Assembly: GCA_943325355.2 (NCBI GenBank)
Contig: CALPPA020000113.1
Coordinates: 1 to 6,043, forward strand
DNA from: Klebsiella pneumoniae
GTDB lineage: Bacteria; Bacteroidota; Bacteroidia; Flavobacteriales; Flavobacteriaceae
DNA: 6,043 nt
Reading direction: 5' to 3'
Every line of letters begins with the position of its first letter. The first letter of the stretch is position 1. Positions 5,136-6,043 of the stretch are shown piece after piece. The position numbers and the translations under genes are program-made. The notes under the pieces are model-generated. The model was not told where the DNA came from. It was given only the letters and a program-made list of their open reading frames with translations, and did not search any database.

Positions 5136-6043
5136 ATGAGAACTCATTTTATAGCCATTGGCGGAAGCGCGATGCACAACTTGGCTTTAGCATTGCATCA
5201 CAAAGGATATCAGGTTACGGGAAGTGACGATGCTATTTTTGAACCCTCAAAATCTCGCTTGGCTAAAAAAGGGATTTTACCTTTGGAATTGGGTTGGTTT
5301 CCTGAAAAAATCACTTCTGATATTGAAGCAGTAATTCTCGGAATGCACGCCAAAGCTGATAATCCAGAACTCTTGAAAGCACAAGAATTGGGATTGAAAA
5401 TATATTCCTATCCTGAGTTTCTATATGAACAATCCAAAAACAAAACACGAGTGGTCATTGGTGGTTCACACGGAAAAACTACGATTACTTCGATGATTTT
5501 ACACGTAATGCACTTTCATAATATCGAAGTCGATTATATGGTTGGCGCACAATTAGAAGGTTTTGAAACAATGGTTCACCTTACCGAAGAGAATGATTTT
5601 ATTGTGCTCGAAGGTGATGAATATTTGTCTTCACCAATAGATCGAAGACCAAAATTCCATTTGTATCAACCCAATATTGCCCTAATTTCTGGCATCGCTT
5701 GGGATCATATCAATGTTTTTCCAACTTATGATTTTTATGTGGAACAGTTTGAAACATTCATAGCTAAAATCACTAACGGAGGAATTTTGGTATATAACGA
5801 AGAAGATCCAGAAGTAAAAAAAGTTGCCGAAGCAGCTACAAACCCAATTCGTAAAATTCCTTATATAACACCAAAATACGAAGTGAAAGACGGAGTTACA
5901 CTTTTAGAAACTCCAGAAGGAGCAATGCCGATCGAGGTTTTTGGAGCTCACAACTTGAACAATTTGGCTGGAGCCAAATGGATTTGTCAAAATATGGGTG
6001 TCGACGAAGCTGATTTTTATGAAGCCATTGCCAGTTTCAAAGG
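5136..6043 (+). CDS. mpl: Mpl-type Mur ligase (UDP-MurNAc:tripeptide ligase), 3' partial
   Basis: The first 302 codons of a Mur ligase, running off the right edge without a stop. The N-terminal UDP-binding Rossmann domain begins MRTHFIAIGGSAMHNLALAL and includes VTGSDD (27-32). The ATP P-loop is GGSHGKTT (109-116). EGDEY (159-163), followed by DRRPKF and YQP (169-179), matches the Mpl pattern DEY...D-R-KF-Y-P better than the MurC pattern. AWDHINVF (188-195) and GAHNLNN (270-276) are the further Mur family motifs. By family knowledge, Mpl joins recycled L-Ala-gamma-D-Glu-meso-DAP to UDP-MurNAc with ATP in the cytoplasm, feeding murein synthesis. The start ATG follows the TPR gene stop after 4 nt, within TTAAAAATATG, an A-rich start region. 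The first loop (AIGGSAMHN) departs from the usual GxGGxGM. Flavobacterial homologues are often labelled only 'peptidoglycan synthetase', so the exact substrate is inferred. Confidence 0.88.
   Translation, partial: MRTHFIAIGGSAMHNLALALHHKGYQVTGSDDAIFEPSKSRLAKKGILPLELGWFPEKITSDIEAVILGMHAKADNPELLKAQELGLKIYSYPEFLYEQSKNKTRVVIGGSHGKTTITSMILHVMHFHNIEVDYMVGAQLEGFETMVHLTEENDFIVLEGDEYLSSPIDRRPKFHLYQPNIALISGIAWDHINVFPTYDFYVEQFETFIAKITNGGILVYNEEDPEVKKVAEAATNPIRKIPYITPKYEVKDGVTLLETPEGAMPIEVFGAHNLNNLAGAKWICQNMGVDEADFYEAIASFK

Overview
The window looks like a chromosomal segment of a low-GC member of the Bacteroidota, most likely Flavobacteriaceae and Flavobacterium-like. The evidence is the AT-rich base composition, A-rich start regions without Shine-Dalgarno sequences, TAnnTTTG promoter-like boxes, a DPP7-type S46 peptidase (a family common in Bacteroidota), and protein sequences that read as flavobacterial. 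I see no mobile element, tRNA, rRNA, CRISPR array or phage gene. The genes look like ordinary core or envelope-related housekeeping genes.

Layout, left to right. (1) The last 17 codons of an unidentified + strand gene, followed by a strong intrinsic terminator (75-108). (2) An AT-rich leader (109-281) with a possible promoter box, then a complete secreted S46 dipeptidyl-peptidase (282-2447, +). Its catalytic His/Asp/Ser are all present, and a Gly sits where DPP7 and DPP11 differ, so DPP7-like specificity is expected. (3) A hairpin with A and T tracts on both sides (2451-2488), able to terminate transcription from both directions between convergent genes. (4) A two-gene minus-strand operon, transcribed 4346 to 2496: an LpxH-like calcineurin-fold phosphoesterase followed 36 nt later by a GT-B glycosyltransferase with a GxGH motif. 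(5) A 122-bp divergent intergenic region with a -7 type box facing each way, both very close to the start codons. (6) A two-gene plus-strand operon: an exported TPR protein (4469-5131) and, 4 nt later, an Mpl-type Mur ligase (5136 to beyond the window end).

Functionally the window is envelope-themed. A periplasmic exopeptidase would release dipeptides from oligopeptides. The phosphoesterase and glycosyltransferase pair probably acts on a lipid- or nucleotide-linked sugar intermediate. The Mur ligase probably reattaches recycled murein tripeptide to UDP-MurNAc. The least understood parts are the phosphoesterase/glycosyltransferase pair and the pairing of the TPR protein with the Mur ligase. 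I found no clear sign of a wholly new system.
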